A stretch of 64,000 bases of DNA, taken from contig NZ_CP089928.1 of assembly GCF_021290385.1 (NCBI RefSeq), positions 1-64,000 of the forward strand, written 5' to 3'. This document shows, piece after piece, positions 52,406-60,850 of this stretch (positions are counted from its first letter, which is position 1; each line of letters begins with the position of its first letter). A model generated the notes under the pieces. It had not been told where the DNA came from and searched no databases. It saw only the letters and a program-made list of their open reading frames with translations. This DNA comes from Microbulbifer sp. YPW16 (GTDB lineage Bacteria; Pseudomonadota; Gammaproteobacteria; Pseudomonadales; Cellvibrionaceae). The position numbers were made by a program, and so were the translations under genes.

Positions 52406-52729
52406 ATGAGCACTTTTGATCAAGGGCAATCTCTGGCGCAACTCGGCGAGCATTTCCGGCGCTTGCGGCTCGCGCGGAATATCCCCCAGGAAACCCTGGC
52501 AGCGGAGTCCGGGCTGGGGCTGAGTACCGTGAAGCGGCTGGAAAATGGCCGCGGCTGTAACCTATCTGCAATGTTGCAGTTGCTGGCGGCGCTGGGCTAC
52601 GCTGACCGCCTGGAGCAGTTTTTTGCGCAGCTGGCGGTGGAAGCGGCACGGGAGAGCGACGATAGCATGGGTGATCGGCGCCGGGCCTCTGCGCCGCGTA
52701 AGGCCACCGAGGAGTCGACGGTGGATTGA
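52406..52729 (+). CDS. XRE-family helix-turn-helix regulator
   Basis: Protein of 107 residues. LGEHFRRLRLARNIPQETLA and ESGLGLSTVKRLENGRGCNL form the Cro/XRE helix-turn-helix; the C-terminal part is acidic then basic (DDSMGDRRRASAPRK). It resembles antitoxins and HipB-like proteins, but no HipA-type toxin gene follows. Target unknown. Confidence 0.82.
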   Translation: MSTFDQGQSLAQLGEHFRRLRLARNIPQETLAAESGLGLSTVKRLENGRGCNLSAMLQLLAALGYADRLEQFFAQLAVEAARESDDSMGDRRRASAPRKATEESTVD

Positions 52730-52935
52730 GCCGGGCCGGCGGGGCAGGGGGATCTCCGGTCCCTGGCCACCGCGGCTTTTCCCCGATACTTATCCCGATC
52801 CCCTCACCGATCCTCGCCCCTAACCGTTTCCCTTCCCCCGGGCATCCGCTTGTAGGTGTGTAAAGGGTGCGGTCCTGATAGCATAAGCGATTACACCTGA
52901 TTTACCCGCAACGGATAACAACGGAAAATATCGCT

Positions 52936-54363
52936 ATGCAGTTGCACGCACTCTGCCGCGGGGGGCTCCCGTCGCCGCGCGCTATCGCGGCCGCCCTCAC
53001 GGCCGCCTTCCTGCTTACCGGCTGTGGCGGTGATGACACCGCCGCTGGCAAAGGGGCCGCGGACTTCGCCCGCCTCGATGCCTTTCCCTCCACCTATTCC
53101 ATCGAACAGTCCCGCCCGGTACTGATTACCGGTGCCACATTGCTCACCGGCACCGGCGAAATGCTGGAAAACACCGACCTGCTGCTCGAGGACGGCAAGA
53201 TTGCCCGTATCGACGATGGACTCAAGGCTCCGCGAGATGCCCTGGTGGTGAACGGTGAGGGCAAGTGGGTGACGCCGGGCATTATCGATGTCCATTCCCA
53301 CCTGGGTAACTACCCGGCACCGGCAATCGAGTCCTCCCAGGACGGTAACGAGATGACTGCACCCAATACCGCCGAGGTGTGGACCGAGCACTCGGTCTGG
53401 ACCCAAGACCCGCAGTTTTCCCTGGCGCTGGCTGGTGGGGTTACCACCCTGCAGATCCTGCCCGGTTCGGCCAACCTGTTTGGCGGGCGCAGCGTGACCC
53501 TGAAGAATGTTCCCGGGCGCCGTGTACAGGATATGAAATTCCCCGGTGCGCCCTACGGGCTCAAAATGGCCTGCGGGGAGAACCCCAAGCGGGTTTACGG
53601 TGGCAAGGGGCAGGCCCCCTCCACCCGGATGGGTAACGTGGCCGGTTACCGCAAGGCCTGGATCGCTGCCAGCAAGTACAAGGAGAAGTGGGAAAAGTAC
53701 GCCGAGAACGGCGGCGAGCCGCCCGAGCGCGACCTGGAAATGGAAACCCTGGCGGGTGTGCTGAACGGGGATATCCTGGTGCACAACCACTGTTACCGTG
53801 GTGAGGAAATGGCCGTGATGATGGATATCGCCAAGGAATTCGATTTCCAGATTTCCACCTTCCACCACGCCGTGGAGGCTTACAAGGTCGCCGACCTGCT
53901 GGCGGAGAACAATGTCTGTGCCGCTATGTGGGCCGACTGGTGGGGCTTCAAGCACGAGGCCTTCGACATGACCGAGGCCAATATAGCCATTGTCGACCAG
54001 GCCAGGGCCTGTGCCATGATCCACTCTGATTCCGCAGTGGGGATTCAGCACCTGAATGAGGAAACTGCCAAGGCGATGGTGGCCGGGCAACGGGCCGGTT
54101 TTGATATCGGCCCGGAACACGCGGTTACCTGGATGACCCTCAACCCGGCCAAAGCGCTGGGTATCGCCGGGCAAACCGGCAGCCTGGAGAAAGGCAAGAT
54201 GGCGGACGTGGTGGTCTGGTCGGGCAACCCGTTCAGTGTCTATACGCAGGCAGAAAAAGTCTTTATCGATGGCGAGCTGATGTACGACCGTGACGATCCC
54301 GCGCGGCAGCCGCGCAGTGATTTCGAGCTGGGTATTATCGAGGCAGAGGGGGAGCGACTGTAA
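52936..54363 (+). CDS. exported lipoprotein amidohydrolase, metal site intact
   Basis: Protein of 475 residues. Lipobox AAFLLTGCGG. The barrel of the amidohydrolase superfamily has the metal ligands: GIIDVHSHLGNY (HxH), LVHNHCYRGEE (His), STFHHAVEAYK (His) and MIHSDSAVG (Asp). ITGATLLTGTGEMLENTDLL and VVVWSGNPFSVYTQAEKVFI are the flanking beta-sandwich domain. It is probably an imidazolonepropionase- or dipeptidase-like hydrolase. The stop TAA overlaps the start of the next gene by one base. Confidence 0.87.
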   Translation: MQLHALCRGGLPSPRAIAAALTAAFLLTGCGGDDTAAGKGAADFARLDAFPSTYSIEQSRPVLITGATLLTGTGEMLENTDLLLEDGKIARIDDGLKAPRDALVVNGEGKWVTPGIIDVHSHLGNYPAPAIESSQDGNEMTAPNTAEVWTEHSVWTQDPQFSLALAGGVTTLQILPGSANLFGGRSVTLKNVPGRRVQDMKFPGAPYGLKMACGENPKRVYGGKGQAPSTRMGNVAGYRKAWIAASKYKEKWEKYAENGGEPPERDLEMETLAGVLNGDILVHNHCYRGEEMAVMMDIAKEFDFQISTFHHAVEAYKVADLLAENNVCAAMWADWWGFKHEAFDMTEANIAIVDQARACAMIHSDSAVGIQHLNEETAKAMVAGQRAGFDIGPEHAVTWMTLNPAKALGIAGQTGSLEKGKMADVVVWSGNPFSVYTQAEKVFIDGELMYDRDDPARQPRSDFELGIIEAEGERL

Positions 54364-55661
54364 TGACCAGATTCCTGATTCAACTGGCGCTTGCGGGCCT
54401 GTTCGCACTCCCGGTACATGCCGAGACCGTGCTGATCAAGGGGGGCAAGGTATACACCCTGTCCGGTATCGGTACCCTGGCCGAGGGTGATGTCCTGGTG
54501 CGGGATGGCAAGGTGCAGGCGGTGGCCCCCTCCATTAACGAGCGCGCCGACCGCGTGATCGATGCGCGCGGCAAGGTGGTGACCCCCGGTGTTATCGCAC
54601 CCCAGTCGGAGCTGGGGCTGACCGAGATTAGTGCTGCCAGCGCCACCAATGATTACGCAGTCAGCGGTGAGAGTATTGGCAGCGGCTTTGACCCGCGCCC
54701 GGCGTACAACGCGAAGTCCACCCTGATCCCCTATAACCGTGCGCACGGCGTGACCCGCGCGGTGGTATTCCCGTCGATCAGCACCTGGGGTGAGGGTGCC
54801 GGCAAACTGCACCGGGTTTTTGCCGGTCAGGGCTTTGCCATTTCCCTGAACGGCGATTTCGACAGTGTGGTAGCGGAAGAGCTGGGCCAGAAGGCCTACC
54901 TGGGTGAGCTGGGCAGCCAGCTGGCCGGCGGCAGCCGGGCCAATGCCTATGCCCGCATCGAGACAGCCCTGTCCGAAGCCCGGGAATACCTGAACAACCG
55001 GGAGGCGATCCGCCGGGGCAACTGGCGTGAGCTCAATCATTCACTGGATGACCTGGAGGCGCTGCAGCCGGTCGTACAGGGCCAGCAGCCGCTGATTGTT
55101 ACCGCCAATCGTGCCAGCGATATCCTCCAGGCCCTGGAGCTGGCCGAGGAGTACAAGCTGCGGTTAATCATCCAGGGTGCCGCCGAGGGCTGGATGGTAG
55201 CCGAGCAGCTGGCTGCCGCCCGGGTGCCGGTGATCATCGATGTGGTTAACAACCTGCCGATCAGCTTTGAGAGCCTGGGCGCCCGGTTTGACAACGCGGC
55301 GCGGATGCAGAAGGCCGGTGTCACTGTGGCCATTGGCGGCCCGGGTTATGGTTCCACCCACCTGGTGCACCTTGCGCGCCAGTCCGCCGGTAATGCGGTG
55401 GTCTACGGCTTGCCGTACGAAGAAGCCCTGAAGGCCATCAGTACCAATGTTGCGCGCATTTTTGGCCTCGAGGGCGGAGTGCTGCAGCCGGGTGGTGTGG
55501 CCGATATCGTCGTCTGGAGCGGGGACCCGCTGGAAGTCACCAGCTATCCCGAGCAGGTACTGATTGGTGGTGAGCCGCAGTCACTGGTGAACCGCTCGAC
55601 GCGCCTGCGCGACCGCTACCTGAAGCCCGAGCAGGGCCATGAAATGGGCTACAAGTTCTGA
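54363..55661 (+). CDS. exported amidohydrolase homologue that lacks metal ligands
   Basis: Protein of 432 residues with a signal peptide (LALAGLFALPVHAE). The beta-sandwich parts are conserved (LIKGGKVYTLSGIGTLAEGD, GGVADIVVWSGDPLEVTSY), but the HxH motif is replaced: where TPGIIDVHSH stands in its partner, this protein has TPGVIAPQSELG. The later His and Asp ligands are missing too (LIIQGAAEGW, VAIGGPGYGS). It is probably a pseudo-enzyme partner of the upstream gene, which overlaps it by one base. Confidence 0.82.
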   Translation: MTRFLIQLALAGLFALPVHAETVLIKGGKVYTLSGIGTLAEGDVLVRDGKVQAVAPSINERADRVIDARGKVVTPGVIAPQSELGLTEISAASATNDYAVSGESIGSGFDPRPAYNAKSTLIPYNRAHGVTRAVVFPSISTWGEGAGKLHRVFAGQGFAISLNGDFDSVVAEELGQKAYLGELGSQLAGGSRANAYARIETALSEAREYLNNREAIRRGNWRELNHSLDDLEALQPVVQGQQPLIVTANRASDILQALELAEEYKLRLIIQGAAEGWMVAEQLAAARVPVIIDVVNNLPISFESLGARFDNAARMQKAGVTVAIGGPGYGSTHLVHLARQSAGNAVVYGLPYEEALKAISTNVARIFGLEGGVLQPGGVADIVVWSGDPLEVTSYPEQVLIGGEPQSLVNRSTRLRDRYLKPEQGHEMGYKF

Positions 55662-55709
55662 GCCCGCTGATGGCCTGGACTTGTCCCGGATAAGATTGAT
55701 AACAGAACA

Positions 55710-55735
55710 GGGCGGGACCGGGTCCCGCCCTTTTT
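55710..55735 (+). terminator. intrinsic terminator after the amidohydrolase pair
   Basis: GGGCGGGACC and GGTCCCGCCC with a very short loop, then TTTTT. It ends the two-gene operon. Confidence 0.8.
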
Positions 55736-55751
55736 ACATGGGGAGTTTCCA

Positions 55752-56141
55752 ATGATGGTTCCATTGACAGGCCTGTATGGCGGCCTCTGCGCGTTGCTGA
55801 TCCTGGCGCTTGCCTTTCGCGTGGTGCGTTTTCGTCGCGGCGAGAAGGTGGGTGTGGGCAGTGGCGGTAAACACTATGCAGAGGTGTTGATCCGCACCCA
55901 CGCCAATGCGGTCGAGTATGTTCCCATTGCGCTGCTGATGATGCTGGTAGCGGAGATCAATGGCCTGTCCGCTTTCTGGCTGAATATCCTCGGTGGCCTG
56001 CTGGTGCTGGGTCGTTTCCTGCACGCCTGGGGCCTGACGGCCGGCAGGGGTGGCTACCACTACGGTCGCTTCTGGGGCACGACATTGACCTGGATCGTGA
56101 TCACTGCCTATGCATCGATCAATATCATCGGGGCATTCTAG
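55752..56141 (+). CDS. MAPEG-family membrane protein
   Basis: Protein of 129 residues with four helices: TGLYGGLCALLILALAFRV, VPIALLMMLVAEINGLSAFW, GGLLVLGRFLHAWGL and TWIVITAYASINIIGAF. THANAVEYVPIALLMM is the family motif (membrane-associated eicosanoid and glutathione proteins). GGGGAG precedes the start. Function in bacteria mostly unknown. Confidence 0.88.
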   Translation: MMVPLTGLYGGLCALLILALAFRVVRFRRGEKVGVGSGGKHYAEVLIRTHANAVEYVPIALLMMLVAEINGLSAFWLNILGGLLVLGRFLHAWGLTAGRGGYHYGRFWGTTLTWIVITAYASINIIGAF

Positions 56142-56164
56142 GCGGGCAGCAACGGACCCCTGTT

Positions 56165-56333
56165 GTAGGAGCGGCCGCTGGCCGCGATCACAATAAATCC
56201 TGCTGTCAGTACTGTTATATGCCTTAGGGAATGGTCTGAAGGTCGCGGCCAGCGGCCGCTCCTACGGGGGTATGTCTACTGGCAGCGATCGGTGGCTCGG
56301 GGCATTGCAATCGCGGCCATGGGCCGTTCCTAC
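56165..56333. repeat. three REP-like elements
   Basis: The unit at 56165-56187 starts GTAGGAGCGGCCGCTGG and ends CCGCGA. The same 23 bases occur in inverted orientation at 56243-56265, without mismatch. A third, degenerate copy in the inverted orientation with about three differences is at 56311-56333. This resembles REP/BIME elements of gammaproteobacteria. Apart from these, 56142-56451 has no gene. Confidence 0.7.
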
Positions 56334-56451
56334 AAAGAAGGGTAGGGTGTAAGGCGCAGGGCGCACGGGCAAAAAAAAAGCCCGGCAGATACCGGGCACA
56401 GTACAGGGATGGTTTGCGTGACATCCCCGGGTGGGGATTCATGCGGGAAAA

Positions 56452-56781
56452 TTACTGATTCGCGGCCAGCGGGGTGACGCGGTCGTCGGCCTCGCCCTGT
56501 TCGTTGCCGGTTTCTTCGGCGCTCTCGCCTGCAGTCTCTTTTTCTGCTTCCAGCAGCATTTCAGGCTTGCCCTTGCAGGCCTTGGCCAGCACTTCGCGGC
56601 GCTTGGCCAGCAGCAGGCCAATTTCCTCGCCCGCGGCTTCGGAAATACCGTCAATATTTTTCTCGATCAGCGAGGTAATATTGGCGGCCAGCTCCAGCAT
56701 CTTGTCGTGTTCTTCCGCATCTTTCTTGTTGTCGAACATAGCTCCGTCTCTATCGCATTTCCAAACAGCAACTACGGCCAT
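56452..56781 (-). CDS. yebG: YebG-family DNA-damage-inducible protein
   Basis: Protein of 109 residues. MAVVAVWKCDRDGAMFDNKK, EEHDKMLELAANITSLI and LLAKRREVLAKACKGKPEML match YebG, an SOS protein of unknown mechanism. Two LexA boxes stand 33 and 52 bases before the start, which supports the assignment. Confidence 0.85.
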   Translation of the reverse strand: MAVVAVWKCDRDGAMFDNKKDAEEHDKMLELAANITSLIEKNIDGISEAAGEEIGLLLAKRREVLAKACKGKPEMLLEAEKETAGESAEETGNEQGEADDRVTPLAANQ

Positions 56782-56813
56782 GTGTGCCTCCGGTTATTGT
56801 TCAAGTAATCATA

Positions 56814-56829
56814 CTGTGTGAACGTACAG
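56814..56829 (-). promoter_or_regulatory. LexA box 1 of yebG
   Basis: CTGTGTGAACGTACAG, a CTG-N10-CAG site, 33 bases before the yebG start. Confidence 0.8.
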
Positions 56830-56832
56830 TAT

Positions 56833-56848
56833 CTGTATGGCTGTCCAG
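56833..56848 (-). promoter_or_regulatory. possible LexA box 2 of yebG
   Basis: CTGTATGGCTGTCCAG also fits CTG-N10-CAG. Its centre is 19 bases from that of box 1. The interior is less AT-rich than consensus, so it is weaker. Confidence 0.55.
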
Positions 56849-56849
56849 T

Positions 56850-57148
56850 GTCAACCGACGGTGACGACCTTGAAGAGATTCTGGCGTGAAATGCGGCAGG
56901 TGTGCGGGGCGGCAGGGGAGCGCAGTAGCCCCGGGTTGAACGCAACCCGGTGTTATCTGCGCCAGGCCTTGCCCGGGTGGAACCGCCGTGATGCGATAAA
57001 GCGATGGCCGGCTGCGTTTTGCGCCCCCCCGCGGCACCAGTGGGCTGCCATAATAGCCCTGCAGTCGGGCGCCTCCTCCCCCCAGTAGGCGCCCGCAATT
57101 GACCCCGCAGTGTGAGATTGAGGCCCGCCACCCGGCGGGCCTTTTTTA
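56850..57148 (+). ncRNA. possible plus-strand small RNA ending at an orphan terminator
   Basis: AGGCCCGCC (57121-57129) and GGCGGGCCT (57134-57142) form a hairpin followed by TTTTTT on the plus strand only. The genes on both sides are on the minus strand, so no known plus transcript needs this terminator. The 270 bases before it hold no convincing protein; an 83-residue frame at 56837-57088 has no domain. A small RNA starting near the LexA boxes is possible. Confidence 0.35.
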
Positions 57149-57181
57149 TTGGCCCGGGATCCTGCGGGCCGGGGAGTGTAC

Positions 57182-57799
57182 CTAGATGGTCAGTACCAGC
57201 CGCGCTGCCAGGGCCACCAGCAGGATGCCGAACAGCTGCTGCAGCCGGTGCATTACCGGACCGCCGGACCAGTTGCGGCGGCGGCCGGCCGAGACTGCCA
57301 GGGTCACCAGGCAGTACCAGACTGCATCGATCCCGGCCGCCAGGGCGGCCATGCCCAGCTTTATCCCCAGTGCCTGCTGTTCCCCCACAAACTGGCTGAA
57401 CAACGCCGTGAAGAAGATTGCGATCTTGGGGTTGAAAAAGGCAATACCGAACCCCTGTGCCGCGGCGCGACGGGTGCTCAGGGGGGCGATCTCGGCCCGT
57501 TCGCCGTTGGGGTCCGGCGCCCTGGCCCGCAGTGCTTTCCAGCCCAGGTAGAGCAGCATGGCGGCGCCGCCCCACTGGAGGATGTTGAACAGGAGCGGCG
57601 ACTTGGTGATCAGTACTGCCAGCCCCAGGGCCGTGAGGACCGCATAGATACCTACGCCGGCCCCGTGGGCCAGTGCAGCGGCGATGCCGGGGCGTACGCC
57701 GGCAGCGGCGCCCCGCAGGATAATCAGCAGACTGGGACCGGGTGACATGGCCCCCAGGGCACAGATACCGGCCAGGGACAGCCAGGCGACAATATCCAT
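57182..57799 (-). CDS. LysE/RhtB-family amino acid exporter
   Basis: Protein of 205 residues with five to six helices. LAGICALGAMSPGPSLLIIL, GIAFFNPKIAIFFTALFSQF and MLLYLGWKALRA are typical of the family, which exports amino acids such as threonine or homoserine lactone. The first codon overlaps the stop of the upstream DUF924 gene (TGATG), so the two are coupled. Confidence 0.88.
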   Translation of the reverse strand: MDIVAWLSLAGICALGAMSPGPSLLIILRGAAAGVRPGIAAALAHGAGVGIYAVLTALGLAVLITKSPLLFNILQWGGAAMLLYLGWKALRARAPDPNGERAEIAPLSTRRAAAQGFGIAFFNPKIAIFFTALFSQFVGEQQALGIKLGMAALAAGIDAVWYCLVTLAVSAGRRRNWSGGPVMHRLQQLFGILLVALAARLVLTI

Positions 57800-58401
57800 C
57801 AGAAGCCACCCCCTTTTTCCAGCCAGGCCTGCTCGGCCGGTGTCGAGGCCCGGCCCAGGGCCTCATTGCGGTGTGGGTAGCGGCCGAATTCCTCGATCAC
57901 CTCCCGGTGCGCCAGGGCGTACTGGTAGAAGTTCTCGGCCTGGGCCGCACCCTCGGCGCCATCGAGGTGGCTCTTGCGCAGGCGGTCGAAGAACTCGATC
58001 GAGCGCTGCTGCATCTCCAGGCTCTCGCCGTGCTCCAGGGGCATCCCCAGGAAAGCCCGCTGGTAGAGGCCCAGCAGGTTGTCGTCGCCGCGCCCTATCA
58101 CCGCCATGGCCACCTCCCGCGCAAGGGGGTCCCCGGCGAAGGCCCGCGGGGTGCCGCGGTAGATATTGCGGGTGAACTGGTCACAGAGCAGCACCAGGGC
58201 CAGCTCCCCGGCCAGGCTGGTGCGCCAGTCCCCCAGTTCCCCGGCCAGGGCCGCCTCGACGGCGGGGCCAAATTCTTCCTCGATCTTCTGGTCCAGTGTC
58301 TCGTCGCGGGTAAACCAGAGCTGCCGGTGGCTGTCCGCCACCGGCGCATCCAGGTGTTCGCTGCCAAACCAGAAACGCAGTACGTCGGCGGGCTGGGTCA
58401 T
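57799..58401 (-). CDS. DUF924 family protein
   Basis: Protein of 200 residues from ATG 58401 (AGGGGAG upstream). DVLRFWFGSEHLDAPVADS, FTRDETLDQKIEEEFGPAVE, LVLLCDQFTRNIYRGTPRAF and RAFLGMPLEHGESLEMQQRS are the family signature, an all-helical TPR-like fold. Function unknown. Co-transcribed with the exporter gene. Confidence 0.9.
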   Translation of the reverse strand: MTQPADVLRFWFGSEHLDAPVADSHRQLWFTRDETLDQKIEEEFGPAVEAALAGELGDWRTSLAGELALVLLCDQFTRNIYRGTPRAFAGDPLAREVAMAVIGRGDDNLLGLYQRAFLGMPLEHGESLEMQQRSIEFFDRLRKSHLDGAEGAAQAENFYQYALAHREVIEEFGRYPHRNEALGRASTPAEQAWLEKGGGF

Positions 58402-58494
58402 CGGGCTCCCCTGAATTTTTTTTGCAGCCGGTGCATCCATAGGGCCTCCCGGCGGCATCTTAAGGCTGTAAACGGAAATTATATGGAGGCTACC

Positions 58495-58782
58495 ATGGTA
58501 ACCCCTGAGACAGGATGTGTGAAAAAGGTTAAATTTTACGTCGCGCTGGTTGCATTCCTGGCAGCGGCCCCGGCCATGTCGACCCCGGTTGTGTCGGCAG
58601 AGTCGCTGGAGCTGCCCATTGCCAAGGTCCAGCAGGAACTGGCCGAGAAAGCCGAGCAGGCGGTCTCGGATAAGCTCCGCGAGTGCCGGGAGCGGGAGGC
58701 CCGGGAGGAGGAGAGAGAGGTGCGCTACCCAGTGCGTATCGCTGGCCCCTCGCTGACCGGCTCCCCGCTGGCGGCCTTCTGA
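58495..58782 (+). CDS. small exported protein upstream of the sigma cluster
   Basis: Protein of 95 residues from ATG 58495, with GGAGG seven bases upstream. VKFYVALVAFLAAAPAMST is a signal. The mature part is a charged helix (LAEKAEQAVSDKLRECRERE) with one Cys. No family recognised. It precedes the DUF6249 gene by 66 bases and may be part of that operon. Confidence 0.65.
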   Translation: MVTPETGCVKKVKFYVALVAFLAAAPAMSTPVVSAESLELPIAKVQQELAEKAEQAVSDKLRECREREAREEEREVRYPVRIAGPSLTGSPLAAF

Positions 58783-58848
58783 GGAGTGCCACCGGCAGTT
58801 ACAGCAACGCGACTTAAAAGAATACTGACAGCAAGCAGAGAGTCACTA

Positions 58849-59739
58849 ATGAGAGCGAGAAACCTGATATCCCCACTGGTCCTGGGACTGGCGACGGTGC
58901 TGGGCACCGGCTTCGCCTGGGCCCAGGAGACACCGGCGGAACAGCCGGCTGCGGCACCGGAGGTGCGCAGTGAGCAGCCACCGGAGCCGCCCGAGCCACC
59001 CCGGGCGGACATCGAGGACTACGAGGACCGTGTCGAGAAGCAGGTGCGGATCATCCGCGGCGAGGATGGCACCCTGAAAATCAGGACCCGAGATGCCGAC
59101 GGCCAGCGGTCCGAGGTCGAGGTAGACCTGGGCGAGGAGTTCGGCGGGGCCCTGTCCCGGCGAATCTACGAGAAACTGGAGAAAAAGGGCATCCTCGATG
59201 AGTCCGGCCTGGTGATCGAGGAGGCCATGGAGGGAGTGCCGGATAACATCAAGATCGGTATGTCCCGCAATATCTCCAGGGAGATATCCCGGGATATCTC
59301 CCGCGATATGGCGCGGGAGTTCGGGAATCGCGGTGACCACCACTGGGAGCACCGGAGTGGCGGTGACGACGACTCCATGGAGCTGACCATCGGGCTCATC
59401 GCGGTGCTCGGCGTTTTCGGCATGCCCATCCTGATTGTGTGGCTGGTGACCCGCAACAGCTATCGCAAGAAGCAGCTGATGATGGACAACATCAACCGCA
59501 TGGTGGCCGAGGGCCGGGATATCCCGCCGGAGCTGCTGGATGCCATGCAGGGTGAGTCTCCCAGTAACCTGAAAGACCGCGGTTTCACCCTGATTGCTGT
59601 AGGCTTGGCGCTCTTTATCTGGCTTACCCTCTCCGTGGACGTGGGAGTTGGCAGCCTGGGTCTGATTCCGCTGTTCATCGGTATCGCCCGCTTTATCAAC
59701 TGGAGACTGGAACACCAGGAAGGCAACCGGGCAGGCTAG
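58849..59739 (+). CDS. DUF6249-type membrane protein with signal peptide
   Basis: Protein of 296 residues. A signal peptide (LISPLVLGLATVLGTGFAWA) leads to a Pro- and acid-rich segment (QETPAEQPAAAPEVRSEQPP), a coiled acidic region (IRGEDGTLKIRTRDADGQRS) and repeated ISREISRDISRDMAREF, then three helices: MELTIGLIAVLGVFGMPILI, GFTLIAVGLALFIWL and VGVGSLGLIPLFIGIARFI. The last 120 residues match DUF6249. It lies 12 bases before the sigma factor gene, so a link to signalling across the membrane is plausible. Confidence 0.78.
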   Translation: MRARNLISPLVLGLATVLGTGFAWAQETPAEQPAAAPEVRSEQPPEPPEPPRADIEDYEDRVEKQVRIIRGEDGTLKIRTRDADGQRSEVEVDLGEEFGGALSRRIYEKLEKKGILDESGLVIEEAMEGVPDNIKIGMSRNISREISRDISRDMAREFGNRGDHHWEHRSGGDDDSMELTIGLIAVLGVFGMPILIVWLVTRNSYRKKQLMMDNINRMVAEGRDIPPELLDAMQGESPSNLKDRGFTLIAVGLALFIWLTLSVDVGVGSLGLIPLFIGIARFINWRLEHQEGNRAG

Positions 59740-59751
59740 GGACAGCGGTTT

Positions 59752-60306
59752 ATGGACCTCAATGACGGGGAATTGATCCGGCGTATCGTCGAAGACGGGG
59801 ACCAGCGGGCATACGCCCAGCTGGTTCGGCGCTATCAGTCACAGTTGCGTTTCTCGCTCCGCAATCTGTGCGATGGTGACCAGGCCCTGGCCGACGATAT
59901 GGCGCAGGAGGCCTTTATCAAGGCCTACAAGGCGCTGCCGGCATTTCGTGGGGATGCGCGTTTCAGCACCTGGCTGTACCGGATCGCCTACAATCTCGTC
60001 ATGAGTTACCGGCGCAAGAACGCGCCGGAGGTGGACCAGGAGGCGGTGGACCGGGCCCAGGCCCAGGAGACGGTCGAAGAGGCCCAGCAGCTGGGCATGG
60101 CCCGCGACCTGGATGCCGCCTTGCAGGAGCTCAGCGAGCCGCAACGACAGGCGATTCACCTGTGCATGCAACGCGGCTTTTCACACGAGGAGGCTGCGAG
60201 TATCATGAAGCTGCCCCTCGGTACGGTTAAATCCCACGTTAACCGCGCGCGGGCCAGGTTGCAGACATTGCTGCAGGCGTGGCGTGAGGAGGTGGTCAGT
60301 GGATAA
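59752..60306 (+). CDS. ECF-family RNA polymerase sigma factor
   Basis: Protein of 184 residues. Region 2: YAQLVRRYQSQLRFSLRNLC, DMAQEAFIKAYKALPAFRGD and FSTWLYRIAYNLVMSYRRKN. Region 4: LSEPQRQAIHLCMQRGFSHE, EAASIMKLPLGTVKSHVNRA. The end overlaps the next gene by 8 bases, as sigma/anti-sigma pairs often do. Confidence 0.9.
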   Translation: MDLNDGELIRRIVEDGDQRAYAQLVRRYQSQLRFSLRNLCDGDQALADDMAQEAFIKAYKALPAFRGDARFSTWLYRIAYNLVMSYRRKNAPEVDQEAVDRAQAQETVEEAQQLGMARDLDAALQELSEPQRQAIHLCMQRGFSHEEAASIMKLPLGTVKSHVNRARARLQTLLQAWREEVVSG

Positions 60307-60685
60307 GTTTGAATGGTATTCCCGCAACGGGGAACAGGGGTCTGGAACCTTGAGTGAAGCCCAGTTACGCAACAGCGACCCGGATTTCGATACCTGGCTG
60401 GGGCAGCAGCTGCAGTTCAGCGAGCCCTACCTGGACGATGACGGCTTCTGTGACGGTGTCATGGAGCGACTGCCTGCGCCCACACGGCGTTCCGATCGCC
60501 GGGTGACCCGCACCCAATATGGGGCGGTGGTGTTGGCCTCGGCCATTGTCGCCTGGCAGTTCCCCCTGGATGAGGTGCTCGCCGAAGCCGCGCGCCAGTC
60601 AATCAGCCTCTACAGCCTGCTGGGCCTCGGGGTGTTGTCCTCCGTGGCCGCCATGTTCGGCGGTATTGTCGCAGCACGTCGCTGA
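60299..60685 (+). CDS. probable anti-sigma-like small membrane protein
   Basis: Protein of 128 residues from a GTG with GAGG upstream, overlapping the sigma stop. The soluble N-terminus is acidic (FDTWLGQQLQFSEPYLDDDG, FCDGVMERLPAPTRRS) and is followed by two helices (YGAVVLASAIVAWQFPL and LLGLGVLSSVAAMFGGIVAA). Size, place and topology fit an anti-sigma factor, but no zinc motif (HxxxCxxC) is seen. Confidence 0.6.
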   Translation: MDKFEWYSRNGEQGSGTLSEAQLRNSDPDFDTWLGQQLQFSEPYLDDDGFCDGVMERLPAPTRRSDRRVTRTQYGAVVLASAIVAWQFPLDEVLAEAARQSISLYSLLGLGVLSSVAAMFGGIVAARR

Positions 60686-60850
60686 ACAACCCTGCACCGG
60701 GGGCCATCCGGTCCCCGGCCCAGTGTCTTTTCTTTTCCTTAAATCCCTTTAGCTACCCCGCTTTCGCCCCGTGCGAGTGCTGGCCCCTGCGCGGCTGTCC
60801 GGACCGGCGTCTGCGTCCCCGGCAGGGTGCCGGCCGGGCGATGCGGAGAA

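Noticed and set aside
52406..52729. HipB-type antitoxin of a toxin-antitoxin pair
   Set aside because: The helix-turn-helix fits, but no HipA-like kinase frame follows; the next gene is a lipoprotein amidohydrolase.
57742..58494. Long plus-strand frame that runs into the small exported protein
   Set aside because: The part before 58495 is antisense to DUF924; only the last 95 codons have a proper start and signal peptide.
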